Positions 33,801-46,298 are shown, counted from the first letter of the stretch. The stretch: 64,000 nt of DNA from Tricholoma matsutake (GCA_026075535.2 AP026549.1:1240001-1304000), one strand, 5' to 3'. Notes: generated by a model not told the origin, from the sequence alone. Program-made: numbers and translations.

Positions 33801-35419
33801 TTGATAGTCTGGAAACAGCTATCGTGCAGAGGATGCCAATGGAATGATTGTCCATTCTTTGTCATAGCGGAGAGTGGACTGGTGTATGCCAAAATATTGG
33901 GAAGGAAGTGGGCTAGGTACTGAACTAGTCCCAAGAACTGTTGAACCTCATGATAGTTTTGAGGCACCTTCCATTCTCATATCCTCACCATTTTATTGCT
34001 GTCAGCATGGAGGCCCTTGTCATCTATCATATGGCTGAGACATTCAAGTTTCGGCATATAGTTCACATTTATCCACACAAAGGTACAGTTTGTGCTCTTG
34101 TAGTTTATTGAACACAAGCTGCAGGTGGTGTTGATGTTCAATGACTGAGTCACTGAACACAAAGATATTGTCAAGATAAGCATGCATGAACCATCTGATG
34201 TACTCCCTGAAGATGGAGTTCATCAATTGTTGGAAAGTAGCTGGGGCATTGCAATTGCCCTGCTGCATCACCAGGCTCTCAAAAGTGCCCAGTACCATTG
34301 CGAACGCTGTTTTCCAGACGTCCCCTGGTTCAACTGGAATCTGCTCATAAGCATCAGATAAGTCGATCTTTGAACGATACTTCACTCGAGCTACATCCAG
34401 CCTGATCATGTCCTGATCAGGGAAAGGCGTCACATTCTTGACGGTATTGTCATTCTTCTTTTTCGTGTTCACTACAGTACGGATGTCCCCATTTTTCTTG
34501 GGGACCACCAGCATTGGAGCAGCTTGCTCCATGCATGCTGGTCTCCACCATCCCACCCAACAATACCTCTCAATCTTATTGGCGAGGGGTTGTCACATTG
34601 AGTCGGGACACTTAGGTAAGTGGTAGTTATACCTCTTCTTTTCATCCACCAATGGGATTTGATGGTTGATCTCCCTCATTGGAGGGAGTCATTCTGGTAC
34701 ACCCTGCAGGATGTCCTTGCAGACCTCAAGCCATTCCTCCTGCAACCAGGGAATGTCCTTCTTGCCCAAAGGTCATTGGGCCTTTGTGCTCTCAGCTAGC
34801 TCTTCACAGATAGCAAAGAGCGCTTCATTCAGGTCCAACAGTTGCTGTTCTGAGAGCACCTCCTGCACTGTGGGGCGACCTAGATCAATTCCGCAATTCG
34901 GTCCCTCTGGGTATCTGTCCCAAGTAAACTCCTCAATGTATTCATCCCAATCACCAGAGTCCTCATGGTCACTCTCCAGCTCTTTATCAAGGCCCCTATT
35001 CAAGGAATCCAAGTCTTCGTCTTTGGGCCCCAGGAGGATTGGGTCTGATGTCCCCAATCCATGCCCCTTATGGGGACGATCCACATCATTCTCCTCCTTC
35101 ATCGTCATGGAGGCTGGGCCAAAACCAAACTTATCCCTAGCTTATTGGGATTCTTCAATATGCTGACAGTGGCACAAGGGCTGCTGTCAAGTCACTCATC
35201 CTGTACAGGTTGAGTTCTCATGGCATATCTGTGTACTTGTCGAAAAGTGCTTTTGCTCTCGACAATGGTGGGGAGGACCTGGCCCTGAAACCACACCTGG
35301 TCTTGCTTGAAGTCCAGGATGAGCCCATATTTCCTCATAAACACCATACCCAACTTGTGCACTTTCAGATTTGCAGATACAGTAAACTCAGGTGAAACTG
35401 AGTCCGCTGTACACCCCAA
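30818..35419 (-). pseudogene. Gypsy-2 pol
   Basis: From the right: retropepsin remnant (DLGCTADSVSPEF, then LKVHKLGMVFMRKYGLILDF), an acidic linker (35108-34773), RT with APMLVVPKKNGDIRTVVN, YRSKIDLSDAYEQIPVEP and YLDNIFVF (second catalytic Asp changed to Asn), the RT-RNase H linker (EWKVPQNYHEVQQFLGLVQY), and RNase H (FDIQYVKGNFNKVADALSQY). The integrase has a zinc finger (IIDQAHSIVGHFGPVKTSEY...CESCEACSQSKG), GMDFIGPFPESEGFNYLW and, beyond the foldback element, MVHLVPITITTTASELSS and SIISDQDSKFTSRW. TGA stops at 34773, about 34692, 34605, 33972 and 33552 all read as Arg sites; one TAG occurs near 33470. Inactive. Confidence 0.85.
30993..31373. mobile_element. Foldback MITE in Gypsy-2 integrase
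   Basis: A near-perfect palindrome of about 170 bp per arm with a spacer of fewer than 10 bases near 31194. Outer ends are CTAAGGCATGGC and GCCATGCCTTAG. It is flanked by GCATAT on both sides (30987-30992 and 31374-31379), a target duplication. Integrase coding sequence resumes on each side. No frame of its own. Transcripts through it would form a long hairpin. Confidence 0.9.
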
Positions 35420-35422
35420 GTC

Positions 35423-35786
35423 TATAAGGCCAACCTAAGCCTCTAGCAAAGGGAAATCCGAAGAGAAAACTCTAAGGATCCCTTTGCCGATGCCCAGTAT
35501 ATGTAAAGACAACAAAAATCAAATAATAACCTAAAAATAGAAAAGGCAGAGATAGGCAGATCAAGGCCGCCGAATGACATCATACCAAGGGGTAGGTGTC
35601 AGAAGGGGTGCTCTGCCTCTAAATATAAAAGTGTCAACATGTACAAACATGATAGAAAGGGAAAATTAATAATAAAATCCAGAAAAATCATCGAAAATGA
35701 AGAATAGAAGGAAATGAAGTGAGGAAAAATATAGAACAAATGTAAAAAATAGGAGAAAAACACAGGGCACCCCTAGTCCCCTTACA
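35423..35786 (-). repeat. Gypsy-4 3' LTR
   Basis: 364 bp from TATAAGGCCAACC to GTCCCCTTACA. It is followed at the right by a purine tract on the minus strand (rc of TCGCCCCCTCTCT). Closely related to 39783-40208. Inserted in the protease of Gypsy-2. Confidence 0.85.
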
Positions 35787-35821
35787 TCGCCCCCTCTCTA
35801 AGATGCATCGCCCCGATGCAT

Positions 35822-36382
35822 TCAAAATCGCATACAACCAAAGTCTGTGACTTGAATGCAACGCAGTGCAGCAGTGTGCTGTCGGTGGAATTCCTTGATT
35901 AACCGAGGGGCATTCACATCAGACTCTTCAACCCATGAGTTCTCCTCATACCCATAACCCTTCCAATGCACCAAATACTGGAGTTTTCCTTGACGCAAAT
36001 GGCTGTCCAAGATTGACTCGACTTTGTATTGGGGTTCTCCCTCAATCACTGTAGGCGGTGGTGGTGGGTGTGAATGGCATCCCGGGAATGGATCTGGGGG
36101 AGCTGGAAGCAGTTTGACGACATGGAAGACTGGGTGGAGTCTGTACATGGAGGCTGGGAGGCATAGACAATAGGCATGCATTCCAACACACTTGACAATG
36201 GGGAAAGGTCCCAAGAAGTGATGAGCAAGTTTCTTGGACGGACGTGTAGTGGAGATGTCACTGGAGTCAAGATAAACTTGATCACCAACCTTGTACTGAG
36301 GGGTCGAAGAATGGCATTGGTTGTAAAAGTGCACCATGTCGTCCTTTGCCTTTGCTAAGGCTGCCCTTGCCTCCTCTAAGCT
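35822..36382 (-). pseudogene. Gypsy-4 integrase C-terminus and chromodomain
   Basis: Continuation of the integrase frame that starts at 50925. Visible: the end of the core (EEARAALAKAKDDMVHF), GDQVYLDSSDISTTRPSKKL (GPY/F-type module), FHVVKLLPAPPDPF, and a chromodomain EPQYKVESILDSHL with KLQYLVHWKGYGYEENSWVE. The frame is open to its natural end near 35822. The KDZ element separates it from the upstream half; taking out 36383-49814 and one copy of the 7-bp repeat joins the two halves in frame. Chromodomains of this type direct insertion to particular chromatin. Confidence 0.9.
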
Positions 36383-36725
36383 CAGATAGGTAAGCTACAA
36401 TGTACCAAATAATACAGTCTATCGAACGCATACAGTGTACCAAATGATACAGGTTTGGTGGACACCATTGAACGCTCTCATAGTATGTATAACATGTACT
36501 AGTATCAAATGAATACACTTTGACAATTCTTGCTTGTGATACACTATGAAGAATGTTAATATACAGATCAGAGATAGTGTTGGACATGGTACTCAGCAAT
36601 GGCATCGGCAACAGCATCAGCATAGATATACAGCATCGGCATCAGGCTAATGGATAGATGTGCATAGGAAACTGTATGCCTAGCTATAGGCAATTTTCTA
36701 TGTAGTGCAGACCTACCAAACAGGA
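36383..36725. repeat. Left terminal inverted repeat of the KDZ element
   Basis: Pairs with 49410-49814 reversed. The outer part holds two copies of GTACC(A/G)AAT(A/G)ATAC separated by CTATCGAACGCATACAG. The inner part holds a GGCATCGGCAACAGCATC tract. The next bases up to 37044 contain more GGCA/GCATCGG-type DNA and no gene. Confidence 0.85.
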
Positions 36726-37034
36726 TCAGCTTGCCCACCCGATTGGTGTTGGTCAATGCTGCCAATGCCACCTAAGGAAATTTCCTGATGCCAAAGGTTA
36801 TATAGTGACATGTGTGATAAATGCCTCAATTAGCAATCATTCATTTGTTGTATGCAGACCTATGAAATGGGTCGGCACTGGCACTGGCAGAAATTAAAAA
36901 TTTACCAACATCAGCAGTAGCAGATGCATAATACAGACCTTCATGAAATCAGTGATTGGCATCAGAATTGAGCATGGCACCGGCACCAGGATTAGGGATT
37001 GGGCAGCAAACGTTCAGTGTTCCAACAATTATTA

Positions 37035-38501
37035 CTACATGTTCATGTATAGGATGAGGTCATGAAAGATGTCGTTCATCATGGTCTGAAAGGTGGCAGG
37101 GCTATTAGTAAGGCCAAAGAACATGACAAGCAGTTCAAAAAGACCACGGTTGGTACAAAAGGCTGCCTTCCACTCATCTCCCTCCTTTATCCTCACATTA
37201 TTATAGCCCCAATGGATATTGAGCTTGGTGAAGTATCGGGCTCCACGGAGCTGGTTTACGAGTTCGGAGATGAGGGGTAGTGGGTAGCAATTTTTGACCG
37301 TGATGTTGTTGAGTCTTCTGTAGTCTTGAACCGGTCGAAGTGAGCCATCCTTCTTCTTGACAAAGAAAAAGGGAGAGGCCATGGGTGACTTTGATGGTCG
37401 AATACGTCCAGAGGCCAGGTGCTCGTTGATGAACTGGTCAAGCTGCCGTTGTTCTTCTGGAGAGAGAGGATAGACCTTGCAGGATGAAGGGGTTGTGCCC
37501 AGGGTGAGTTCGATCACGTGATCCCATGGCTTACGCGCAGGAAGAGAGTCGAATGACTCCTTGGAGAACACATCTTCAAACTCATGGAGATGAGGGAGTA
37601 AGGAGTTAGTAGAGGATTTAGCAGTGTTGTTTTTGTGGAAGGCCTTGGCGAGGCATTGGGATATGTTCGATGTGGCACACACCTCATGCGATGAGCGAAT
37701 TGCAGTGTAGAAGATCCAATCACCCTCCTCCACTTCCTCTGGGTCCTCATCATCATCATCTGAGTCTGGCATTAGATCAGGAACCCCTTCCAATTCCACT
37801 TCAGGTATAGGCAGGGGTCCAGCACGACACTTCTGAGTTCGTCGTATTGCAGCCTTCTGTCCACGATGTTCTTGCCTGGCTTCTGTGAAACAAGTCTGAC
37901 AGTGGGATGGACATCGGCTCATGGTAACCTCCCCAGTGTGCCAGTCGACCTCCGGGTTATGGTCTCAAAGCCATGGATATCCCAAAATCGCCTTTTGCTT
38001 TCCTAATTGAGTGACAGCAAAAAGGGCACGCTCACTATGATCTTTGTAATGGAGAACCAGGTCTGCAACCTCTCGGATGGCACCAGCTTCATTTGGGGAT
38101 CCATCCACGTTATATACGGGTATCGGACGTGAGAGTGAGCGAGTATTTAGATGATGTTGTTGTACCAGATGGGAATCAATGAAGAGACCAGTCGCACCAG
38201 AGTCCAGGAGCGCAGAGACACCGAGTATCTGTCCAGTGTCAGTCGTCTGCAGTTCGATGGCTAGGTTTAAGGAATGTGCAGAGGGAGTGGATGCCACAAT
38301 ATACTTGTGTGGTAGTTTACACTCCCATGATTTAATTTTGGGACATGGAGTAGAAGGAGAGATGGGGAGAGCAGGTACGTCTTTAGCCAACTTCAAAGGG
38401 TCAGAGAGGGGAGCAGTCACAGAAATGGATTCATTCTCTGGGGATTCAACTGACAAGACTTCAAAGCGGTTATGGACAGGCAGTGAGGGCGTACGATTCA
38501 C
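37035..38501 (-). pseudogene. Gypsy-3 protease and partial RT
   Basis: The pol frame starts by overlapping the end of gag near 38501 in another frame, as expected for gag-pol frameshifting in this group. The protease holds ALLDSGATGLFIDSHL, then DLVLHYKDHSERALF and ILGYPWL, followed by TGA (37965-37967) where the family has Arg, then DHNPEVDWHTGEVTM. RT follows with CKVYPLSPEEQRQLDQFINE, VQDYRRLNNITVKNCYPLPL, FTKLNIHWGYNNVRIKEGDE and TNSPATFQTMMNDIFHDL, after which the sequence becomes unrelated. The catalytic FxDD motif is missing because of the truncation. Confidence 0.85.
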
Positions 38502-39767
38502 TCGCTGTGAATAGGAAAATCCTGCTCCTCTACAACTTCCAGCTTACCCTCCTCTGCAACTTGATCCTTCGCTTCCTCAACATCTACAAGCGCCAACAAA
38601 TCTTGCAGGAGTTCATCTCGTCCCTCGGGGGTGAGCATGCGGATATCCTGACAATGGGGACATGCTCCAGCCCTGTGTCCAGGTTCCCCACAACGGTAGC
38701 AGAGATCCAACTTACATGCACGGCTGCGGGCTGCATCAACATCCATTGGTACTGGGACATTGACAGCTGGTGTGGGAGTTTGATGAACAGGAATGGGGTT
38801 AGGGCGGGGAAGGCTTCGATTGAAGGTGTAGGGTGTATGAGTGGTAGTTGGAGCACGGAATGCAGCATTAAATGCCGCATTTGTGAGTCGGTTCTCGTCA
38901 CAGAGTGAAGCAGCTTCATACCAAGCAAGGATATCATCGTCCGCTGGGCGCCCTTCCAACATCTGTGCAATCTGGTCCTGAATTTCTCGGTTGAGCCCCC
39001 GTCAGAACTTCACCACCACTGGTAACCCACTCCCATATCCTGCCATGTCCACCAAATCCTTGAACTCATCGATATAGTCATCCACGGATCGACGTCCCTG
39101 GTGGTAAGCGGATGACTCAAGTCATGTCACTGCTCGGTGGCGTTCATTGAGGGGGCAGAAGTGGCATATGAACTCAGCTCGAAAGTCACCCCAAGTGGAG
39201 AAAGGTAGAGAACTGAGTTCTTTAGTTTGACGTAGGATACAGTCCACATAGAGATAGGCGCATTCAGATTTCATGTATGTGAAGGCCCAATAAATTTTTG
39301 CAGCCTCATCGACGAATTGATGCCACTGGAGACTAATGTATAACTCACAGGAATTAAGGAATGCACGTCCCTGCGCACGTGCACCATTAAATTTGGCGGG
39401 GGGGGACGGTTTGATCTGGGCACGTTCCTTAGTGGACGCATTTGGCAAAACGTCGTTGTTGGGTGCGCTTGGAGTCGTAAAGGGGGAACTATTGGTCGTA
39501 GGGTTAGCCTGGAGGGTCCTAACGAAGTTTTCAATCGTAGATTTAAGCGAGTCGATTTGCGCGCGCATTCCGGAAACGTCGCTTTCAAGCGCGTCGAAGC
39601 GTTCTGATGCATCCATGTCGCTAGGGAGCGCGTTTGGCGAAAATGGCGGCGTAATAAAGGCGAGAGTATCTGGAACGGTGTGTAGGGACTCTGTGGAGCT
39701 TTGGGAAGCATCATCCAGTCCGTACCTGCCTATCTTGGGCAGCGCGTTCACGATTTTCGGGCCTTAG
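38498..39767 (-). pseudogene. Gypsy-3 gag
   Basis: Starts near 39751 (MNALPKIGRYGLDDASQSS). The N-terminal half has a heptad region (MRAQIDSLKSTIENFVRTL) and the gag core (FLNSCELYISLQWHQF, EAAKIYWAFTYMKSECAYL). TGA at 39122 and near 39003 interrupt an otherwise continuous frame at Arg-like positions. The second half (38962-38498) contains a zinc knuckle CYRCGEPGHRAGAC and ends EEQDFPIHSE*, the usual gag terminus before pol. Confidence 0.8.
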
Positions 39768-39782
39768 GAGAGAGTTTTCTAC

Positions 39783-40208
39783 TATAAGGGCAACCTAAGC
39801 CTCTAGCAAAGGGAAATCCGAAGTTAAAATTATGCTACATAATACAGGGATTGGGGGCACACCTAGCAAAGGGAAATCCGAAGAGAAAACTCTAAGGATC
39901 CCCTTGCTGATGCCCAGTATATGTGAAGACGACAAAAATCAAATATAACCTAAAAATAGAAAAAGGCGGAGATAGGCGGATCAAGGCCGCCGAATGACAT
40001 CATACCAAGGGGTATGTGTCGGAAGGGGTACTCCGCCTCTATATATAAAAGTGTCAACATATACAAACATGATAGCAAGGGAAAATTAGTAATAAAATCC
40101 GGAAAAATCATAGAAAATGAAGAATAGAAGGAAATGAGGTGGGGAAAAATATGGGACAAACATAAAAAATAGGAAAAACACACAGGGCACCCCCCTAGTC
40201 CCCTTACA
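39783..40208 (-). repeat. Gypsy-3 5' LTR with internal duplication
   Basis: 426 bp, related to 35423-35786 throughout but about 60 bp longer: CTAGCAAAGGGAAATCCGAAG occurs twice (39803 and 39863) around an inserted AT-rich segment. A TATA-like CTATATATAAAAG lies at 40039-40051 in plus orientation. Confidence 0.85.
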
Positions 40209-40761
40209 GTTCGGACTGAAGCTCCTTGAGCAGGGCTAGCTCATGAAGCTGTTGGAACCCTGCTGATTGCCTGATATTCACATTCATCACAGCCTCTGCT
40301 GATGATTCGCAGCCATATATGAAGTCCCGCATCCCGCGTGCTTCATTGAACAAATCCCCAACGAGAGCCTGCAGGTCGATGCAAGATCGGCAGTTGGCTC
40401 GGCCATCGGCAGCATTGTCTGCTGGCTGGTTATCAGTGAGCGGTGAGCTGGTGATCACAGGGGCAGGGATATACTGTCGATAGCTATCGAGGCACTTATC
40501 CAGGGTGTCACTGGCGAAAATTTGCCCCGGTGCTGGTTCACTATTGTGGCTCCACCAATCACATACATATGAATCCACCAGACGGCTAGGAACGTCGCTG
40601 GCAACACCATCATCCAATCCGGCCAAGAGAGACGGATGGAATCCAAGGGGTAGGTGGTCCAAATTCACATCAGTGAGACTGTCAGCCAAGGACCGAAGAA
40701 GGATCGGCACATCCATCATAAGGGCCGATGGAGGTGCCAATGCCGATCCAAGACATGACAT
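40204..40761 (-). pseudogene. Hypothetical protein fragment truncated by Gypsy-3 LTR
   Basis: A 185-residue minus-strand frame (MSCLGSALAPPSALMM...). No domain recognised; it is acidic, with a segment NCRSCIDLQALVGDLFNEAR and a helical end FQQLHELALLKELQ. Its stop codon is formed by the first bases of the Gypsy-3 LTR (TGTAAGG), so the original C-terminus is lost. It lies between the KDZ transposase end and the gypsy insertion in the same orientation. It may be a further cargo gene. The bases 40762-41076 upstream hold one more short frame (40778-41038) that I cannot assign. Confidence 0.4.
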
Positions 40762-41076
40762 ACATCTGTCATACTTGTCAGTGATGTATACTTACTTCCT
40801 TTAGGAAAGATCTCAACATACAAGCTTGGCATAGAGAATTTTTTGCATCCAACATTGTTTTACAAAGTTTGCCTGGTCTAACTCCAACAAAACTTGATGG
40901 AATCGGGACTCCACATACCAAATGATCTCTTGTGTCCACATTTGGAGTTGCCCTTTTGGGCCCGATTGCAAAGAAAAAGGGTTGAAGATTGAGAGACTTT
41001 TGTTCGATATGGTTGTGGTTGGTGATCAAGATAATCATGTTTACATCATGTTTACATAATACATGTGCCTTTTCAG

Positions 41077-44000
41077 TCAGAGAGGGGAGATATAATCGGC
41101 ATTTGTTGATCTAAATGCATTGTCAGCCCTCAATGCTAATTCATACCATGAAGCGTGCTGGCGATTACCATAGGCTAGCGGACCAGGAAGGGTATTCTCG
41201 GACTGTGAGGCTGACTGCCACTGTTGGCTGTGATAGATGAAATACTGCACAGTCCACTGCATTTCATATGTGACCAGTAGAAATTCCTCCCTCCATCAAT
41301 TTCTCTGAGCCCATGAATGAAGCCAATGTACTCGCCTGACTATGAAAATTGATAGTACAATGAATATGGATGGCTACAAAATATATTTACATTCCCAGAA
41401 TCAGCTGGCATAGGCAATGGCATCGGGAATGGGAACAGGAGCGGCATCGGCATTGGCATCGGCCATGAGACCAGTATGAATGTGGGAATTATGCCAAATC
41501 CAGGACAGATGAACAGAGGTGGAACCAGGTACATTTGGATTCAAAATAGCTGTGCTGGCATAGAGGTCATCCTTGGATACCTGCTGAAACATACTCAATG
41601 TGTCATCATCACAATCCAGTGCCAGCATTTGGCTATGGCAATGGTTATACATTTGGGCATGCAAGCTAATTTTGTTAACCAACTCGTGGACAACAGCTCG
41701 TGACCAGGTGCAAACTCCCTTTTGTGGTGCCGCTCGAATGATGTGTGAATATTGAAATGATTTGTTGGCAATGAGCTCCCGCAGCTGGTGCAGCAGTCAG
41801 TTTGCCTGGATCTTGTGGAGGTTAATCTCTACATCCACAAGATTGCCATTAGAGGGGAGGTATACTTGTTGCTCCTCAACTGGAATAGCATGTGTGTGGG
41901 CTGGGAGATCTGACAGGCCTGATGCCACAGCACTGTCATCATCCAGGTCACTGGGGGTATCAAATTCCCCTTCATTATCATGGGTGATCCATGAGGGAGC
42001 AATGTCATGATCGGCAATGTTGGCAGCATTTTGTAACTGCATTAAGATTACCATGTGAGATGTGAGAACTTCTCTCTCCCATTCAACAGCTTGCATGTCA
42101 GAAATGTGAGGTCATTTACCAAGTCGACGGACTTTGTCTCATAATTCAATCCTGGTGACGATCAATGATGGGTTGTGATTGGTGGTAGGCAGTACAACTC
42201 ACTGCATTTGTTCAAAAAGAATAGCAAAATCAATCCACTCCTCAACCATGGATTGAACCAGTGCTGATGCCGAAGTTAAGGCCGATCCCATCCCCGCTGC
42301 CAATCCTGTCCCCGCTGCCTCTGCCATTTCTGATATGTGAGTGGCATACATATCCATTACTGTGATATCTGTGAGCCTCTGGGATTCTGCTGCCCTCACT
42401 TCATCCTCCCATTGTTCGATTGCCAGTTGGCCAAATGCTGCCATTAGTTCACCATGGTATTGGCTGAGTTGTGTAGAGTTCTCAAGGGCTTCCCGAGATT
42501 TTGAGCAGAGTGTGACTGTCATGCCAAGCATTTTCTTGTGATTTGAATCTGTAGCATGATCATCAAGCATTTCTGCCTGATGTGGCAAGGTCGCTGTTCT
42601 GACTGTCGGAGAAATGGAATTCAGTGATGCCCACAGAGACTCAAGTATTTCTCCTGCTACAATGCCAGACCCTGGAATGAAAGATGGAGCATAGCAAAAA
42701 AAGCATTCATCCTTGTGGCCATGAACATGCAAAAGCCCAATGGCCTGGTCAATGGTCAAGCCAGCTGGAAGGTGGGCACCAATACGTTCCCAAAGGTGGA
42801 TAATGTACTGGCAGACAATGTCGTAAATGAGCATGACTCCCTGTTGAGGGTCAACTCTGGTGGTCTTCAGTGCTTGAAGGAAAGCAAAGTCGACATTCTT
42901 TTGCTGTTCTCCATGAAACAGGTCTACCAATGCATTGGGCACATAACATCCATGCCGTGCACACACAATGGCTGCTACTCCAGTCCTGTCACATGCCTTC
43001 AATGCCAGAAAAGCATTCACAACAGCTAGGAATTTATTTTCACAAGGAGCCTTCTGGAAACCCAAATACAAATCAGACCGGCTTTGGGGGTGGCATCAGG
43101 AATGGCATTGGCCACCACCAAGGGAAGGTACCTACCATTAATTGTTCTATGGCGGCTTGGAGAAACAGCTCATATTCAGCCCGATTTGGGGCCATCCCAC
43201 CTCCATCCCATAGCCATATATCAGTATCGGAGTTTTTCTGCCAAACATGATCAGCTTTGAACTTGCCATCGGCCACGAATATGCATTTAAAAACAAATCT
43301 GAGAGCCATAGTATCATTTTAGATGCCACTGCACCAAGGTATTTTGACACCCACTGGTTCGCATCGTCCTTCCAATTTTCCGGTATATTAATGCCTACTT
43401 GAGGACAGGCTGGACAGAAATTGGCAAGTGATCCTGGTTCAGGATTCAAAGGATCTCTTTGATTGTGTCCATACCCTGCCCACTTCAATCTTTTCATCCA
43501 ATGCCATAAGCGGGACATGCGCCGAAGCTCATGGTAGAGATTGACCACTTCGGCAGGCCTCATTGGCAATGTTACACACTGAATCAGCTGGTAAAACTGA
43601 TAGGCCAATGCCTTTAATTCCAGATTACAGAGCCAAAAATGGTCTAGGACCTGCATGGTGAACAGAGTCCATATATTGGTGAAGCTTGTGGGTAGCAAGT
43701 TACTGGTTACCAGGTCCAAGGGAATTTGGTGTTCCCCCTGACACTGGCAGGTAACCATCACTAAGTGATGTATTCCATTTGTATGGACCACACAAATATA
43801 ACTATTGTTCAGGGCATCAGCAGTTGGGACAGCATCAGCAGGAGGTACAGCATTGGCAGGAGGTATGGCATTGGCAGGACATATGGCATCGGAAGGAGGT
43901 ACAGCATTGGCAGGAGGTATGGCATTGGCAGGAGGTATGGCATTGGCAGCTGGGACAACATCGGCAGTTTGATTAGGATTAGGCAAATATGGTTGAAACC

Positions 44001-44970
44001 CATGGAGGTCATCATTGGCATGCTCAACTTCAGATTTGTCATTGCCATCAAAGAAGTCTTGGAAACCGTTCTCAACATCAATATTCCCCTTCCCTTGATG
44101 CCAAAGGGCATCAAGGTGATTAAAAAATGCTGAGTCGGCCCCAGTTTCATCTTTGGCCCAGTCGTCGGCCTGAGACTCATTATAGGTGTTCGAGGTTGAG
44201 TCAGGTGAAGAGGGCCAGTGCCAGTGCCAGTGCCGTTGCTGATTGTTTGCCTGCCAATTGGCCAACTCTTGCTCTGCTTTATCCTTCACGTCTTCAAATG
44301 TCTCCAGATATTTCAATTGGAAGTTCAGAGCATTGCAAATTGGCTAATCCCTCTGGTGCTGGACTAAAATGTATGTGCCGACCTCCCATAGCTCAGCCCA
44401 GCAGAAGTGTGTGCCGGTCCAGCATTCAATGTGATGGAAGGGATTTTGCCTGTGGGTTACATGCATGCATAACCATGCTTCCCAGTGAACAATCAACACA
44501 TCACCAAATTGCCCGTTTATTGAATGGACAGTGGTTGCAAACTTGTTTGTCAACCGACCATGCCTGCCAAGTGAGGGATGCTTGCAGCAATTCATCTACT
44601 CATCCCACAAACTCCAGTACATAGTCTCGCTGTCTCTATGATTTGTATATGAGCCTCACTCCATAAGCAATCAGTGTCAGAAACTAACCATGCCGATGTG
44701 TGGCCGAGTTGGCTCAGCGGCCACCTGAGGTTCTTGCATGTCCCATTCTGGAGCAACACTGGGATTATCCTGTATAACAGAATTTGATTGACCTGGTTCT
44801 TCCACTGCAGTCAGGGGGACCTTGATGCACTTTGTTTTTGGTCCATGTTTCATGTTGACCTCAACTTCTATATGTGTAACAGTATTGACTGCATCGTCAT
44901 TGTCCTCATGCAGGGAGGCATTCTTCTTTGATCTTCTCTTTTGCTTGTCAGGAACTCTTGTTAGGCTCAT
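41077..44970 (-). pseudogene. KDZ transposase with CxC2-like cysteine cluster
   Basis: Exon 1 (44970-44689) is a Lys-rich start with HIEVEVNMKHGPKTKCIKV. Next come a cysteine cluster (CNHCPFNKRAIW, stop, CVDC; then in another frame LCMHVTHRQNPFHHIECWTG) and KYLETFEDVKDKAEQEL. A P/A repeat spacer and CQCQGEHQIPLDLVTSNLLP follow, then LYHELRRMSRLWHWMKRL and NFCPACPQVGINIPENW. The nuclease core shows VADGKFKADHVWQK (first Asp), an intron at 43135-43054, CARHGCYVPNALVDL, LIYDIVCQY (second Asp), HVHGHKDECFFCYAPSFIPG and GEILESLWASLNSISP (Glu). The C-terminal part has LRELIANKSF, ASTAILNPNVPGSTSVHLSW and a tail ending NADYISPL. Introns fit GT-AG (e.g. 42202-42152). Several TGA, one TAG and at least one frameshift make it dead. 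Confidence 0.88.
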
Positions 44971-45673
44971 GATGATTTGGGGTGAATCACAATGACACCC
45001 AATTATTGATGGGGGTATTGTACTATCGACCTCGTGTCATCATGCCTGGATCAGCTGGAAATGCCATTGTAAATGATCCCCCATGCCCAATTGATCCATT
45101 TCTGTTGGATATACCTCAAGAGAGCTCACAACACCCTAAGCCTTGACCACTTTTAGAGGGAAATCGGACAGAGTGTCCTATTGCAAGGGCAAGGGCTTTA
45201 GCAGCATTAGTGGCATCAGCAATGGCAACAGTGGCATCAGCAACAGCAACAGTGGCATCGGCAATGGCAACAGTGGCATCGGCAACAGCAACAGTGGCAT
45301 CGGCAACAGCAACAGTGGCATCAGCAATGGCAACAGTGGCATCGGCAACAGCAACAGTGGCATTGGCAATGGCAACACCAATATTGGCAATGGCACCACT
45401 AGGATCAGCAACGGCAACACCAATATTGGCAATGGCACCACTAGGATCAGCAACGGCAACATCAGGATCAGCAGCAAATCCATCCTCCGCATGAGCACGA
45501 CCTATCCGAAGGACAGCCGATGACCTTGCACAGCAGGAAGCCATTTCAACCCAGGCTGTTGGGAGGAGACAGAGAATTAAAAAAGTGAAATTTGCCACGT
45601 AGATTTACAAATAAAACACTATGTAATGTGAAAAAAAAGATAGTCCAACTTTTATGTACATGCCGAATCACAT
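44971..45673. repeat. 21-bp minisatellite between KDZ transposase and Zn2Cys6 gene
   Basis: From about 45205 to 45370 a 21-bp unit (GGCATCGGCAACAGCAACAGT with variants) is repeated about eight times, followed by two 42-bp units with CACCAATATTGGCAATGGCA. On the minus strand it reads as (T/N)VA(V/I)ADA repeats within a 160-residue frame (45116-45598), and open frames exist on both strands because the unit is a multiple of three. I do not call a gene here. Confidence 0.75.
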
Positions 45674-46149
45674 CTATTCCTTTCTGCCTCGCTTTGTCTC
45701 CCCTCTGTCCTCAGATTTTCCTGCTCTCTTCCTTGGGTTCGGCTGAGGGGTTGTACTTCTGGAACATAGTCCAGATGGACCAGGGGTCAGGCCACATGGG
45801 GATCGGCACAGCTGTGCAGGGGGAGGGGAGGGCTGGGGTGAGGTGATTACATTGACTGCCGATGCCGGTGGGGTAAGTGCCGATGCTGGGGTGGCAGGCT
45901 CAGGCTCAGCGAGCGACATTGGGGGGAAGAGGAGAGGGAGTGGTGGGGCCATTGATGTTGTGGGCTGTACCATTTCTTGAGAATCCTGTGGTGTGGCCAG
46001 AATAATTTGGATGGGGGGGGTGCCCACCAAGGATGCTTCCCCCACCACCTCTTCCAGCACAGCCAGTCCCTCCTCACCATGCTCAGGCTCATTGTTACCC
46101 TTGACAAATCCCCCCTCCTCAACCAGTTCTGCCATCTGTTCATCTTTGT

Positions 46150-46298
46150 TGCCAGCAGCAGCATCGGGAGCAGCATTGGGAGCAGCATCGGAAGCAGCAT
46201 CAGGAGCAGCAATGGGAGCAGCAACAAGAGTGGGAGCAGGAGTTGGGGCAGGAGTTGGGGCAGGAGAAGGAGTGGGAGTGGGAGTGGGAGCAGGAGTG

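Larger units (their letters stand above)
30818..35422 (-). mobile_element. Gypsy-2: Ty3/gypsy element lacking both ends
   Basis: A second gypsy family in minus orientation, from the protease (35419) to the integrase core (30818). Its 3' end is cut by Gypsy-1 and its protease is cut exactly at the active-site Asp by the LTR at 35423. A foldback element sits in the integrase. The stretch 31995-32850 shows no coding I can assign and may be an insertion. The LTR and gag-like start at 52327-52508 and ~52171 could be its missing 5' end (inference). Confidence 0.8.
37045..40208 (-). mobile_element. Gypsy-3: truncated gypsy inside the KDZ element
   Basis: A 5' LTR (39783-40208) followed by gag, protease and the first part of RT; the element stops at about 37045 within RT, with no RNase H, integrase or 3' LTR. 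It is of the same family as Gypsy-4; the RT segments at 37045-37340 and 51680-51970 are almost identical. The LTR interrupts the open frame at 40209-40761. Confidence 0.85.

Noticed and set aside
45143..45598. Repeat proteins on both strands of the 21-bp array
   Set aside because: The unit length is a multiple of three, which keeps frames open by chance; no start context or homology.
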